Below are positions 19,976-27,363 of a stretch of DNA of 64,000 bases, in pieces (positions within the stretch are counted from its first letter, which is position 1; the number at the start of each line of letters is the position of its first letter). Below the pieces are notes generated by a model. It did not search any database and was not told where the DNA came from. It saw only the letters and a program-made list of their open reading frames with translations. Source of the stretch: Hymenobacter cellulosilyticus (GTDB taxonomy: Bacteria; Bacteroidota; Bacteroidia; Cytophagales; Hymenobacteraceae). A program made the position numbers and the translations under genes. The DNA lies in NCBI RefSeq assembly GCF_022919215.1, contig NZ_CP095048.1:1-64000 (forward strand), read 5' to 3'.

Positions 19976-21234
19976 CTACTGTGCCGCCTCAAAAGCCCCG
20001 CCATCAACTCCTGCTCGGTGCGCGAGAGCTGGTACCGGCTGGCCACGTCCGGCCATTGCCGCACCGCGGCCACGACCTGCGCGAGCACCGCTTCCGCCTG
20101 CGCGCCCGACAGGCGGAAGTAAGGCGCCACCTCCCGAGCCAGGTCGAGGTCTAGCGCGTTGTCGGTTACGGAAATGTTGAGCTTGAGGCCCTGCCCGTAG
20201 CGGATGGGGTTCAGGTCGAACGCTGGTGAGAGGCGCCAGCCCTGGGGCGTGAGCAGAAAGCCGTGGTTGCGCAGGTGGTCGTCGGTGTTCGAGACGCAGA
20301 TGTTGAACACGATGCGCCGCCAGAGCTCAGTCAGGTCTTCGGCCACCTGGGCGCCCTGCTGCATGAGCAAGCCCGCCAACTCCAGGTAGCTGGCCCCGTC
20401 TTGGTAGCCCAACAGGGTCATGGCTGAAGCGAAGTGCAGCCGCTCGCCGGCGGCCGTGCGGTCAAAGCGCTGAGAGAGGAAGGTGTGGTGGCGGCTGTTG
20501 AAGCGCTGGGCCCGGCCGGTGGCCACCTGCAGGCCGGCTGCGCGGGCCAGTTTGTTCACCACGGCTTCCCAGGCGCCGACGTCGTGCTCGTCCTGCCCGC
20601 TGGGGAACTTAGCAATCCAGAGCTGCCCGTGCTCGTCCACCACGCTGGCCTTGGACCGCGCGCCGCCCAGCGAAGACCCGGGTGCCACCAGCATAAACAG
20701 CCACTTGAGGTAATCCGGGTCCTGGGGCGCGTCCACCCGCTCCAGCTGCAGGCTGGCGTGCTCCAACTCCCGCAGCGAGGTCCAGGGCGGGGCGGCCATG
20801 GCCCTGTTGTCGTTGAGGAACGGGCCGGCCAAGTCGGTTTTGAAGCGCAGCCCGCCCATACGGTGGCCATCAAACACCCCCAGCAAGTAGTCCGATTCGA
20901 GCAGCGGCCGCTCGCGGCGCTCCTCCTGCCGGGCCAGGGCGGCTTCGCGCCGGCGCATGAGTAGCCGTCCCCAGCGGTCGGGCGAGGAGTCCAGAAAGAG
21001 GCCGAAGTTGGCTTGGTCTTCCGGCAGGTACTGCGGGCCGGTAAACAGGTGCAGCGCCGGGTCCAGCACCTGGGCCTGCGGCAAGGCCAGCCACTGCGCG
21101 TCATAGGCAAAGGAAAACACTTCCTTACCCCGCACCGGCACGGCCGAGAGCGTGCCCATCAGCCGCGGTCCATCGACCAGGCCCTGCCAGTCGGCGTACA
21201 CGTAGAGTTGGCGGCGTTCAGCGGTTTTGGCCAT
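19976..21234 (-). CDS. hipA: HipA-type serine/threonine kinase toxin
   Basis: The chosen start is ATG 21234 (MAKTAERRQLYVYADWQG), 5 bases after the antitoxin stop; the open frame upstream of it overlaps the antitoxin gene and is rejected. The HipA N-terminal domain (GTLSAVPVRGKEVFSFAYD, SSPDRWGRLLMRRRE) is followed by the kinase core: SSLGGARSKASVVDEHGQLW with KFPS (nucleotide-binding Lys), FLSQRFDR, ICVSNTDDHLRNHGFLLTPQ (catalytic loop) and RLSPAFDLNPI (metal site). HipA phosphorylates a translation factor, classically a tRNA synthetase, to cause dormancy. The native end is most likely GAFEAAQ with TAG at 19976-19978. A missing G in the run near 19999 shifts the frame, so the open reading frame runs on spuriously through the inverted repeat to 19774. 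Confidence 0.85.
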
Positions 21235-21238
21235 GGGA

Positions 21239-21562
21239 CTACTCGCCGGAAGACTGTTTAGGTGCCCGTACGCTAACCACCAAGTCGGCATCCTGCAGCT
21301 TGCGGCCCAGCACGTCGTCGGCCGCCAACTGGAGCAGGGTCTTTTCCAGGCCCAACACAAACAGCACCTGCAGGTAGGCCCCCATGCTCACCGTGGAAGC
21401 GCCCTGCTCGATGGCGTGCAGGGTGTTGCGGCTGATGGCCGCGCGCTCGGCCACGCGGGCCGCGCTGAGCTTGCGGCGCAGTCGGGCTAGGCGGATGTTT
21501 TCTCCCGCTTGCGTTAGCAACTGCTGCAAACGCGGTAAAAGGATGACTGGGTCTTTGGGCAT
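21239..21562 (-). CDS. hipB: HipB-type XRE antitoxin/repressor
   Basis: About 107 residues, starting MPKDPVILLPRLQQLLTQAG at 21562. A helix-turn-helix follows: NIRLARLRRKLSAARVAERA then AISRNTLHAIEQGASTVSMG, the usual Cro/C1-type fold. It precedes hipA by a few bases on the same strand, the classical order. Its product would bind HipA and repress its own promoter. A perfect dyad lies 3 bases upstream of the start codon and is the probable operator. A longer open frame begins upstream (MLIILSIMPKD), but that start would lie inside the dyad, so MPKD is preferred. Confidence 0.8.
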   Translation of the reverse strand: MPKDPVILLPRLQQLLTQAGENIRLARLRRKLSAARVAERAAISRNTLHAIEQGASTVSMGAYLQVLFVLGLEKTLLQLAADDVLGRKLQDADLVVSVRAPKQSSGE

Positions 21563-21564
21563 AA

Positions 21565-21582
21565 TGCTCAATATGATGAGCA
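21565..21582. promoter_or_regulatory. Putative HipB operator
   Basis: The perfect dyad tgctca-atatga-tgagca lies immediately upstream of the hipB start codon. A second, looser pair of half-sites (agctca at 21597-21602 and tgagcg at 21623-21628) lies further upstream. Position and symmetry fit autoregulation by HipB; binding is inferred. Confidence 0.45.
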
Positions 21583-21741
21583 AAAGTAGAGAGATTAGCT
21601 CAATTTATTGCGCATTATATGGTGAGCGCACATTTCTGGGCCTAACGGGCAGTTGTGCTGATAATGGTACAAAACCTGAGCCCTTTCCTTGCTTACCCCG
21701 GCGTCTGCAATTGGCAACAGCGTACCGACCCAGGTAGAAGC

Positions 21742-22691
21742 TCAGCGTAGCCCGCAAATCTTCAAAAACAGCCCGCCCGGATTTTTGGTCGCCTTTACCT
21801 TGTCGGTCTTCAACTGGTACGTGAATTTGAAGAGTTGGTCCAAGTGCTTGGGGTCGCCGAGGATGGTGGCCACCAGCTGCGGCTGATTGATACCGAGGGC
21901 CTCCAGGTGCTGGCGGGCCGCGTGCGCGCGGGCGTCCTCCGCCGGCTGCTCAAAAGGAATGGGCAGCTGCTGGGGCTGCTGGCGGGCGATGGTAAAGCGC
22001 ACGGCGTCGTAGGCCCGCCCCTTCTTCACCAACTCGTAGTCAATTTTGAGGTCGGTGTGCTCGCTGACCTGGCGCACGGCGATGTCGAGTACCCGGGCCT
22101 TGAGCTGGCTGATGTTCTGAAACAACTCCGGCTCCTTCCCCTGGGGTCTTTCAGGTGCAGCATCTGCTTGAATTCGTCCAGCGGGTAGGTCCGCGTCGAC
22201 GTCTTGTCCTTCCATTGGCTCACCAGCTGGTAGATGCGCTTGGCATACTTGCTGCTCAGCTTCAGCGCCGAGTGCAGCTGATAGGAGGTGAAGTTTTCCT
22301 TGAGGTTGAACAGGAAAGGCCGGATGGGCGCCGCCAGCTGAATCTGCAGGCACCCTTTGCCCTTGATGTACTCCACCCGCTGAAACATCCACAACTGCTG
22401 GTACGTGCGCTCATTCTCCACCTCGAACATGCGCGAGCCCATGTCGGCCGTCGCCTCGCGCAGCTGCTGGTAGTTCCACTGCCGCCCGGTCAGGGCTTCC
22501 ACGTCCTTCACGTAGATGGTATACTCCTGGTCCGGCGTGTCATCCCGGCGCAGCCGGGAAAGCAGGTAGAAGAAGATGTCCAACTGACAGGCGGTGTAGT
22601 CGTAGCGGGCCTGGGTGATGGCGTTGTGCTGACGAACGACGGGAACCGGAGCCGGCTCGACAACTACAACGGCGGTATCTTCAGGCTTCAT
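21742..22691 (-). CDS. Rep_3-family replication initiator (RepB-like), one frameshift
   Basis: The start is MKPEDTAVVVVEPAPVPVVR at 22691. The first winged-helix domain reads NAITQARYDYTACQLDIFFY then LLSRLRRDD, and later RPFLFNLKENFTSYQLHSAL and YAKRIYQLVSQWKD, as in iteron-binding Rep_3 initiators. A single missing C in the C4 run near 22139 switches the frame; the C-terminal half then reads ELFQNISQLKARVLDIAVRQ, IDYELVKKGRAYDAVRFTI and ends at 21742. The joined length is about 316 residues, normal for the family. The iteron array starts about 85 bases upstream of the start codon, so initiator and origin are adjacent. Rep_3 monomers open the origin and dimers repress rep. Confidence 0.85.
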
Positions 22692-22776
22692 AAACTAGGA
22701 CATAAGGACGCAGGAATAAGGCAAATGTAAGCGTTCGGCAGATAAAAAACCACAGTGGTAGTTGAGCGTGGTTTTT

Positions 22777-23475
22777 CGCTTATAAAAAGTGGTGGGTAGA
22801 CTTATAAAACGTGAGAGTTCGCTTATAAAAGGTGGTACTAAAAGGTATAAAAAGTGGTTTTTCGCTTATAAAAAGTGGTTTTATACCATTATATACTATT
22901 GAATATCAGACACTTATGAGTACTACAAATAGACAAGGACTAACAAATAAACTCACAAAGGTTGTTGATGCCGAATCCGAATAGCTTTTTAGGGTGGTGG
23001 TTCAAAACCCAGACCAAACAAACAAAAAAACAACAAAAAAAGAAGAGGACCCTGACGACCACAGGGATTGCACTTTTCTAAGCAAACCCATAACATTAGC
23101 CACTTAAAACCACTTTTTATAAGCAGCTGCAGGAACTGCTGAATCTTGGGCTACCCACCCCCTTCCACCACTTTTTATAAGTCACCACCACTTTTTTTCG
23201 GCAGAAGAACAAATTTACTAACTTTAAACTAACTTATGACTAATAACGAATTACCACGTTTTATAAGTGTCTTTCCTCCCCTACTGCCCGAACTAGCACG
23301 TTTTATAAGCGAAACCCAGCCTTGACAACAACAGTACACTCACGCTTTTGCCTGGCTAAAACGCCGTTTTGGCTTTGAAATCGGGCATAATTGGACTTTC
23401 TGCCCCGTAATGACTCCCTACCGCCATACCTGCCCCAGTGGGAAGCGGTGAGAACAAAGCTTATAAAATGTGAGA
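22777..23475. other. Replication origin: two-armed iteron array
   Basis: The gene-free stretch 22692-23599 holds about ten copies of a 15-17 bp iteron with core cgcttataaaaagtggt. Plus orientation: near 22777, 22801, 22821, 22844 and 22863, with one outlier at 23459. Inverted orientation (accactttttataag and accacgttttataag variants): near 23109, 23165, 23253 and 23294. Variants change the base before gtg (a, c, g or t). The two arms face each other across an AT-rich centre (22880-23100) that could be the unwinding element. Position beside the Rep_3 initiator supports the origin call. I saw no clear DnaA box. Confidence 0.8.
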
Positions 23476-23599
23476 GATACAGCGCCTGCCCGGCACTTAC
23501 TCCACCATGGCTACACCCTACCCCTCCCCCACTGCCCAAAAAAGAAGGCCAGCCCCGAAGGAACCGGCTTTCCCAAGGCAACTGTCTGCTACCCCTCCC

Positions 23600-24083
23600 C
23601 TACTTGACCGGCGGCAGCTTGCCGGTTTTGCGCAGGTGTGCATCGTAGTGCCGGTGGGCAGCCTCCAGGTAATTCTTGATGGTGGTGGGCGTGTCCGGAC
23701 CGGGCGTGGCCAGCAGCAGGCTCATCTTAATCTCCTGCACCACGGATTTGGCGATTTGGACCGTGTGTAGCGGTACTTCAGCCTCCGGGGCAGGCGCCGC
23801 GGCCGCAGCAGGCTTACGGCCCGCGTGGCACGTACAGGAGCGGCAGCCGGTGCGACCGGGGCCGGGGCTGCGGGCAGCGGCGCCGCAGCTACGGGTTCGG
23901 GCGCAGGAGCCGCAACTGGCGGAGCAGTTGCCGGTGTGGGGGCGCAACGGGCTCCACCGGCGTCGGCGGCGTGGTGGCCGTGCGGGTCGCCTCCCCTCCC
24001 ATCCCGGCCCGGGCCTGCTGGCGAGCCTCTTCAGGTACTTCAATGCGGCGGCGCGGCGTGATTTGTGGTTTCTCGAAGCCCAT
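23600..24083 (-). CDS. ParA-partner protein, probable centromere-binding or partition accessory (frameshifted)
   Basis: The start ATG 24083 overlaps the parA stop as TAATG, so translation is coupled. The N-terminus MGFEKPQITPRRRIEVPEEA with a Pro/Ala-rich linker joins after a frame change, near 23900, to the C-terminal segment EVPLHTVQIAKSVVQEIKMS, PGPDTPTTIKNYLEAAHRHY and KTGKLPPVK. The product is about 160 residues. The C-terminal helices could form a ribbon-helix-helix-like DNA-binding unit, but I do not recognise a named family. Position directly after parA is where ParB or ParG-like centromere-binding proteins lie, so that role is inferred. Confidence 0.55.
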
Positions 24084-24850
24084 TATTTCGCGGAGGTTGA
24101 AGCGGTGGATACGGTAGCAGCTGCGGCGGCGCGGCGGTCGGGCAGCCCCAGGCGCTCGATGAGCTCCTCGCACACGCGGCGGATTTCCTCGCTCGTGTCC
24201 TTGGAGCCGCCGGCGTAGCGCGACCAGGCCGGGTTGAGCAGGCTGTAAAGCGTCGAGGCCCGGGTGTAAGCCTTGCGGTGGCCCAGGTACGAGTTGAAGC
24301 GCGAGAGGCCCAGCCCGTCGATGTAGTCGTCCATCTCCTTCTCCTCCCGCTGCCCCGCCACGCGCTTGGTGGGCAGGCCGTAGTACTGAAAGTCAATCTG
24401 GGCGTCGTCGGCCGCTTTCTTGATGGCCTCCAGAATGGTCATAAACTCGGCCGTGGAGGCCCGGTCCAGGTAATCTGATACCAGGGGCACAATCACCGCG
24501 TCGCAGGCCGTCAGGGCGTTGAATACGTCGTCGCCGTCGGCGCGGCCGGGCACGTCGATGATGATCAGGTCGTAGTTGTGCTCCGGGTTGTCGATGAAGT
24601 CGAATATCCGGCTCAACTGCCAGGGGTACACGTCGTAGGGATACTGGGCATCGGGGTTGGTTTCACGCAGCTTGGCGAAGTTGGCTGCGTCGACCTGCTC
24701 GCGGGTCTTGACGATGCTCTGCTGGTAGTCGCAGTCCAGGACGGCGATGCGCAGCCCGTACTCGGTTGCCAGCGGAGCGGCGAGCACGAGGGCCAGCGTG
24801 GATTTACCGGAGCCCCCTTTCTGGGTGGCAAAGCTGATAACCTTGGACAT
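24083..24850 (-). CDS. parA: ParA-family partition ATPase
   Basis: The start chosen is ATG 24850 (MSKVISFATQKGGSGKSTLA), because the deviant Walker A KGGSGKST must lie near the N-terminus; the open frame upstream is noncoding repeat DNA. Further motifs: IAVLDCDYQQSIV (switch I region) and YDLIIIDVPGRADGD (Walker B). The length, about 255 residues, suits small (type Ib-like) ParA proteins that lack an N-terminal HTH. It would form dynamic nucleoid-bound gradients that position the plasmid. The 8-bp periodic array directly upstream is the likely centromere and may also control parA expression. The frame is intact. Confidence 0.9.
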   Translation of the reverse strand: MSKVISFATQKGGSGKSTLALVLAAPLATEYGLRIAVLDCDYQQSIVKTREQVDAANFAKLRETNPDAQYPYDVYPWQLSRIFDFIDNPEHNYDLIIIDVPGRADGDDVFNALTACDAVIVPLVSDYLDRASTAEFMTILEAIKKAADDAQIDFQYYGLPTKRVAGQREEKEMDDYIDGLGLSRFNSYLGHRKAYTRASTLYSLLNPAWSRYAGGSKDTSEEIRRVCEELIERLGLPDRRAAAAATVSTASTSAK

Positions 24851-24919
24851 AGTAGGTGCGGGGTAAAGTCGTGGAGGGACGGTGGCGCAGAGGCCAGCGC
24901 AATAGTAAGCCAAAAGTAA

Positions 24920-25339
24920 TAGAAAAGCAGAAAGGCAGAAGCGCAGACCAGCACTTTTGCGGAAAAACATAAGTGTTATTCTGCAGAAAAACTGTTTTGT
25001 ACTTATGGTTTTAAACTGAATTGAAAAACAACAGAAAAATAGAAATACCGATCCGTCTAAAAGCACTTCTGCCAAAGTGTGATTCTGCAGAAATGAGAAA
25101 TTGCAGAACCACATTTCAGTAGTCAGGAAAGGGACGATTTCTTGTGTAAGCAACAGAAATACAAAACAACAGAATTGCACAACAACAGACTAAGCGCACA
25201 GTTGCTACGTGATTGCAGGAGAGTGCTTAGACTGCAGAAATGTAGAACAACAGAAAAGCAGAACGACAACTCCGGAGTTAGCCGGCCTTGAACTTTGGTG
25301 GTATCACATTGATAACAGAAATGCAGAATTGCAGAACTG
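24920..25339. repeat. Centromere-like array of 8-bp periodic cagaannn repeats
   Basis: The gene-free interval 24851-25717 contains clusters of (c/t)agaannn octamers spaced exactly 8 bases apart. They start at 24920/24928/24936/24944, 24984, 25032/25040, 25088/25096/25104, 25154/25162/25170/25178/25186, 25235/25243/25251/25259 and 25316/25324/25332. The first four clusters share one 8-base phase. The last three clusters repeat at 81-base intervals. Tandem short repeats beside parA are typical of plasmid centromeres bound by small RHH proteins. Beyond 25340 the interval shows nothing else that I can name. Confidence 0.7.
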
Positions 25340-25717
25340 TAGCCGGAATGACAATAGAATGAAGCCCGCGCTGCCAGTTTCCAGGAAGTGTTTATCGGAT
25401 AAAAGCGCACAGGCAGACACCAGGTGGTGGCCTCCTGCCAGAGCCTCTAAAAGAGTCGGTGGCGTGAATAGGACACCGTGCACGGTGCCATACTGCGCGG
25501 AAATAGGGATGGGCATAAACACGCAGCAGGAAAGATGCGTACTAGCTTATCACTAACTTTTTGCTAATCATAGAATAGCCTTAGCAAGAAGAACACTGCA
25601 ATCCTAGAGCTAACGCTCTATTCTTGAGTGATTTAGCAATCAGCAGAGTTGATTTTGTGGCCAGACGAGGTCTAAGTAACTGATTTCAAGCGCTGAAAAT
25701 GGCCCACTGGGGCCCAA

Positions 25718-26248
25718 TTGGAAACCATCACCATGAGCACGGAGCTACGCAGGCGAGTCACCCTGGACAACATTGTTTACCGGAAAGGCGAAGCGGCCGC
25801 GGCCGAAGTGGGCGCCAGTCTCGGGGCCTACGCCAGTGCGGCGGTGGACTACTTTGCCACCCGTGGCTTGGACCCCCGCGAGACGGAAGCACGCGAAGGG
25901 CAGCTCATCATGCGGCAGATAAAGAAGCTCGGCGACCGGGTGTTCGGCTTTCTGCAGGAGCAGGAGCGCACGCTGCTAACAGCCATGCTAGAGGAAATGC
26001 TGCGCACCCGCATCACGCTTGACCGGGTGTTGCGCATGAACGAAATTCTGGTGGGCAACCTGAACGCGCAGTTGGAAACGCTCAGCGAAGCGCAGCTGCA
26101 ACGGCAGCAGCAGGCGCTGCAGCTGCTGCGTCAGCGCAACGAGGAAGCGGTAGAAAAGCAGGTACGGGAAGCGTTGCAAGCGGCCCAACAAGACGGGCCG
26201 GGCAAGCGCCGCAACCCGGCCGAAAGCCCGGTAGGGAAGGGGCAATAG
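25718..26248 (+). CDS. BfmA/BtgA-like mobilization protein
   Basis: About 171-176 residues; ATG 25718 or ATG 25733 (MSTELRRRVTLDNIVYRK) could start it. The N-terminus resembles the ribbon-helix-helix-like head of Bacteroidota BfmA/BtgA mobilization proteins. It is followed by a long helical, Gln/Glu-rich coiled coil (GFLQEQERTLLTAMLEEMLR, ETLSEAQLQRQQQALQLLRQ). Such proteins bind near oriT and help the relaxase. The next gene is the relaxase, 42 bases away, which supports the call. The frame is intact. An oriT nick site should lie near the upstream region; I could not identify one with confidence. Confidence 0.65.
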   Translation: METITMSTELRRRVTLDNIVYRKGEAAAAEVGASLGAYASAAVDYFATRGLDPRETEAREGQLIMRQIKKLGDRVFGFLQEQERTLLTAMLEEMLRTRITLDRVLRMNEILVGNLNAQLETLSEAQLQRQQQALQLLRQRNEEAVEKQVREALQAAQQDGPGKRRNPAESPVGKGQ

Positions 26249-26290
26249 GGAGAAAAATGTCGGTTACTGCAAGCTTAAATTCACTCCATA

Positions 26291-27331
26291 TTGTTGATGT
26301 ACGCCAAATTAATTAATCCAAAGACGCACGGCAAAGCGGCGTATACCAACACCGGTAGTTGCGCGCAAACGCTGAATTATTTGCAGCACGAAGCGGTAGG
26401 GGAGGGGCAGGAAGCCGCGTTTTTTAACGGTGATTCCGACGAGCTCAGCGCCGCGCAGCTGCTGCACAGCATCGACTCCAACGTAAAAGGACTGCGGGCC
26501 ACGGAGGCCAAATTCTATTCCCTGGTGCTGAGCCCAAGCGAGCAGGAGTTAGCCCACATCGGCAGCGACGCCGGCAAGCTCCGGGGCTACACCCGCGAGG
26601 TGATGCGCCAGTACGCGCAGAACTTCACCCTGCCCGGCGGCCGGCAGCTCGGCAGCCAGGACCTGGTCTGGGGTGCCGTCCTGCATCAGGACCGTACACA
26701 CCGGGGCACGGACCCCGAGGTGGTAGCCGGTACGGCCAAAGCCGGTACCAAGCGGGCAGGCCTGCAGGCCCACGTGCACATCATCGTCAGCGCCCGCGAC
26801 CGGAAGCAGCAGATAACCCTTAACCCGGGTGGGCGCCGGCAGCGGTTTGACCTGATGCGCTGGCAGGCCGCGGCGGGCCGGCAGTTTGAGCGGCAGTTCG
26901 GCTATGAGGCGCAGGCCCACGAAAAGCTGCGGCCTCGGGCTACCCGGCCGCGCGACCCCGCCCGCGACGCCGGCCGGTTACAGAAGATTACCGAGCGCGT
27001 GGCCGGCATCAACTTGCTGGTGCCCCAGGAGCAGCGCCTGGCTCCGGAGCGGGTGCAAGACATAGCTGTGGCCCGCGCGTTCGACAAGACCTTTTACCGG
27101 ATGCTGAGCCGGGTAGAAGAACGCGCCCGCGACGGCCGCCCCATCGACAACGCCCTGCAGCTGCTGAGCACCGGGCGGGAACAGGCCCCGGCCCCGCAGC
27201 GCCAGGCGGCCGCGGCCCTGCACGCGGTGCAGCACCTGGTGCGCAGCACGCATGCCGACCAGCCGGAGCGCACCGAGCAAGTAGCCGAGAGGCCCGGCCG
27301 CCGCAGCGCGGAGCTCGACATCGAGATGTAA
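26291..27331 (+). CDS. MobB/DUF5712-type relaxase
   Basis: 346 residues, starting MLMYAKLINPKTHGKAAYTN. Conserved features are GSCAQTLNYLQHEA at the N-terminus, FYSLVLSPSEQELAHIG, LVWGAVLHQDRTHRGTD, and the metal-binding HxHxxV motif in LQAHVHIIVSARDR at about residue 160. This order matches Bacteroidota MobB/BtgB-like relaxases (DUF5712). A likely catalytic Tyr is in the N-terminal part (Y18 or Y30), which I cannot settle. The C-terminal third is helical and charged. The protein would nick oriT and pilot the strand to the coupling protein encoded 32 bases downstream. The frame is intact. Confidence 0.8.
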   Translation: MLMYAKLINPKTHGKAAYTNTGSCAQTLNYLQHEAVGEGQEAAFFNGDSDELSAAQLLHSIDSNVKGLRATEAKFYSLVLSPSEQELAHIGSDAGKLRGYTREVMRQYAQNFTLPGGRQLGSQDLVWGAVLHQDRTHRGTDPEVVAGTAKAGTKRAGLQAHVHIIVSARDRKQQITLNPGGRRQRFDLMRWQAAAGRQFERQFGYEAQAHEKLRPRATRPRDPARDAGRLQKITERVAGINLLVPQEQRLAPERVQDIAVARAFDKTFYRMLSRVEERARDGRPIDNALQLLSTGREQAPAPQRQAAAALHAVQHLVRSTHADQPERTEQVAERPGRRSAELDIEM

Positions 27332-27363
27332 GCCCGCATACCCTTCATTCTCTCCACTACCCT

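Noticed and set aside
24851..25180. N-terminal extension of the ParA reading frame rich in Phe, Cys and Leu
   Set aside because: It is the translation of the 8-bp repeat array. The Walker A motif requires the start at 24850.
24920..25339. CRISPR-like array
   Set aside because: The repeat unit is 8 bases with no spacers of uniform length and no cas genes; it fits a centromere.
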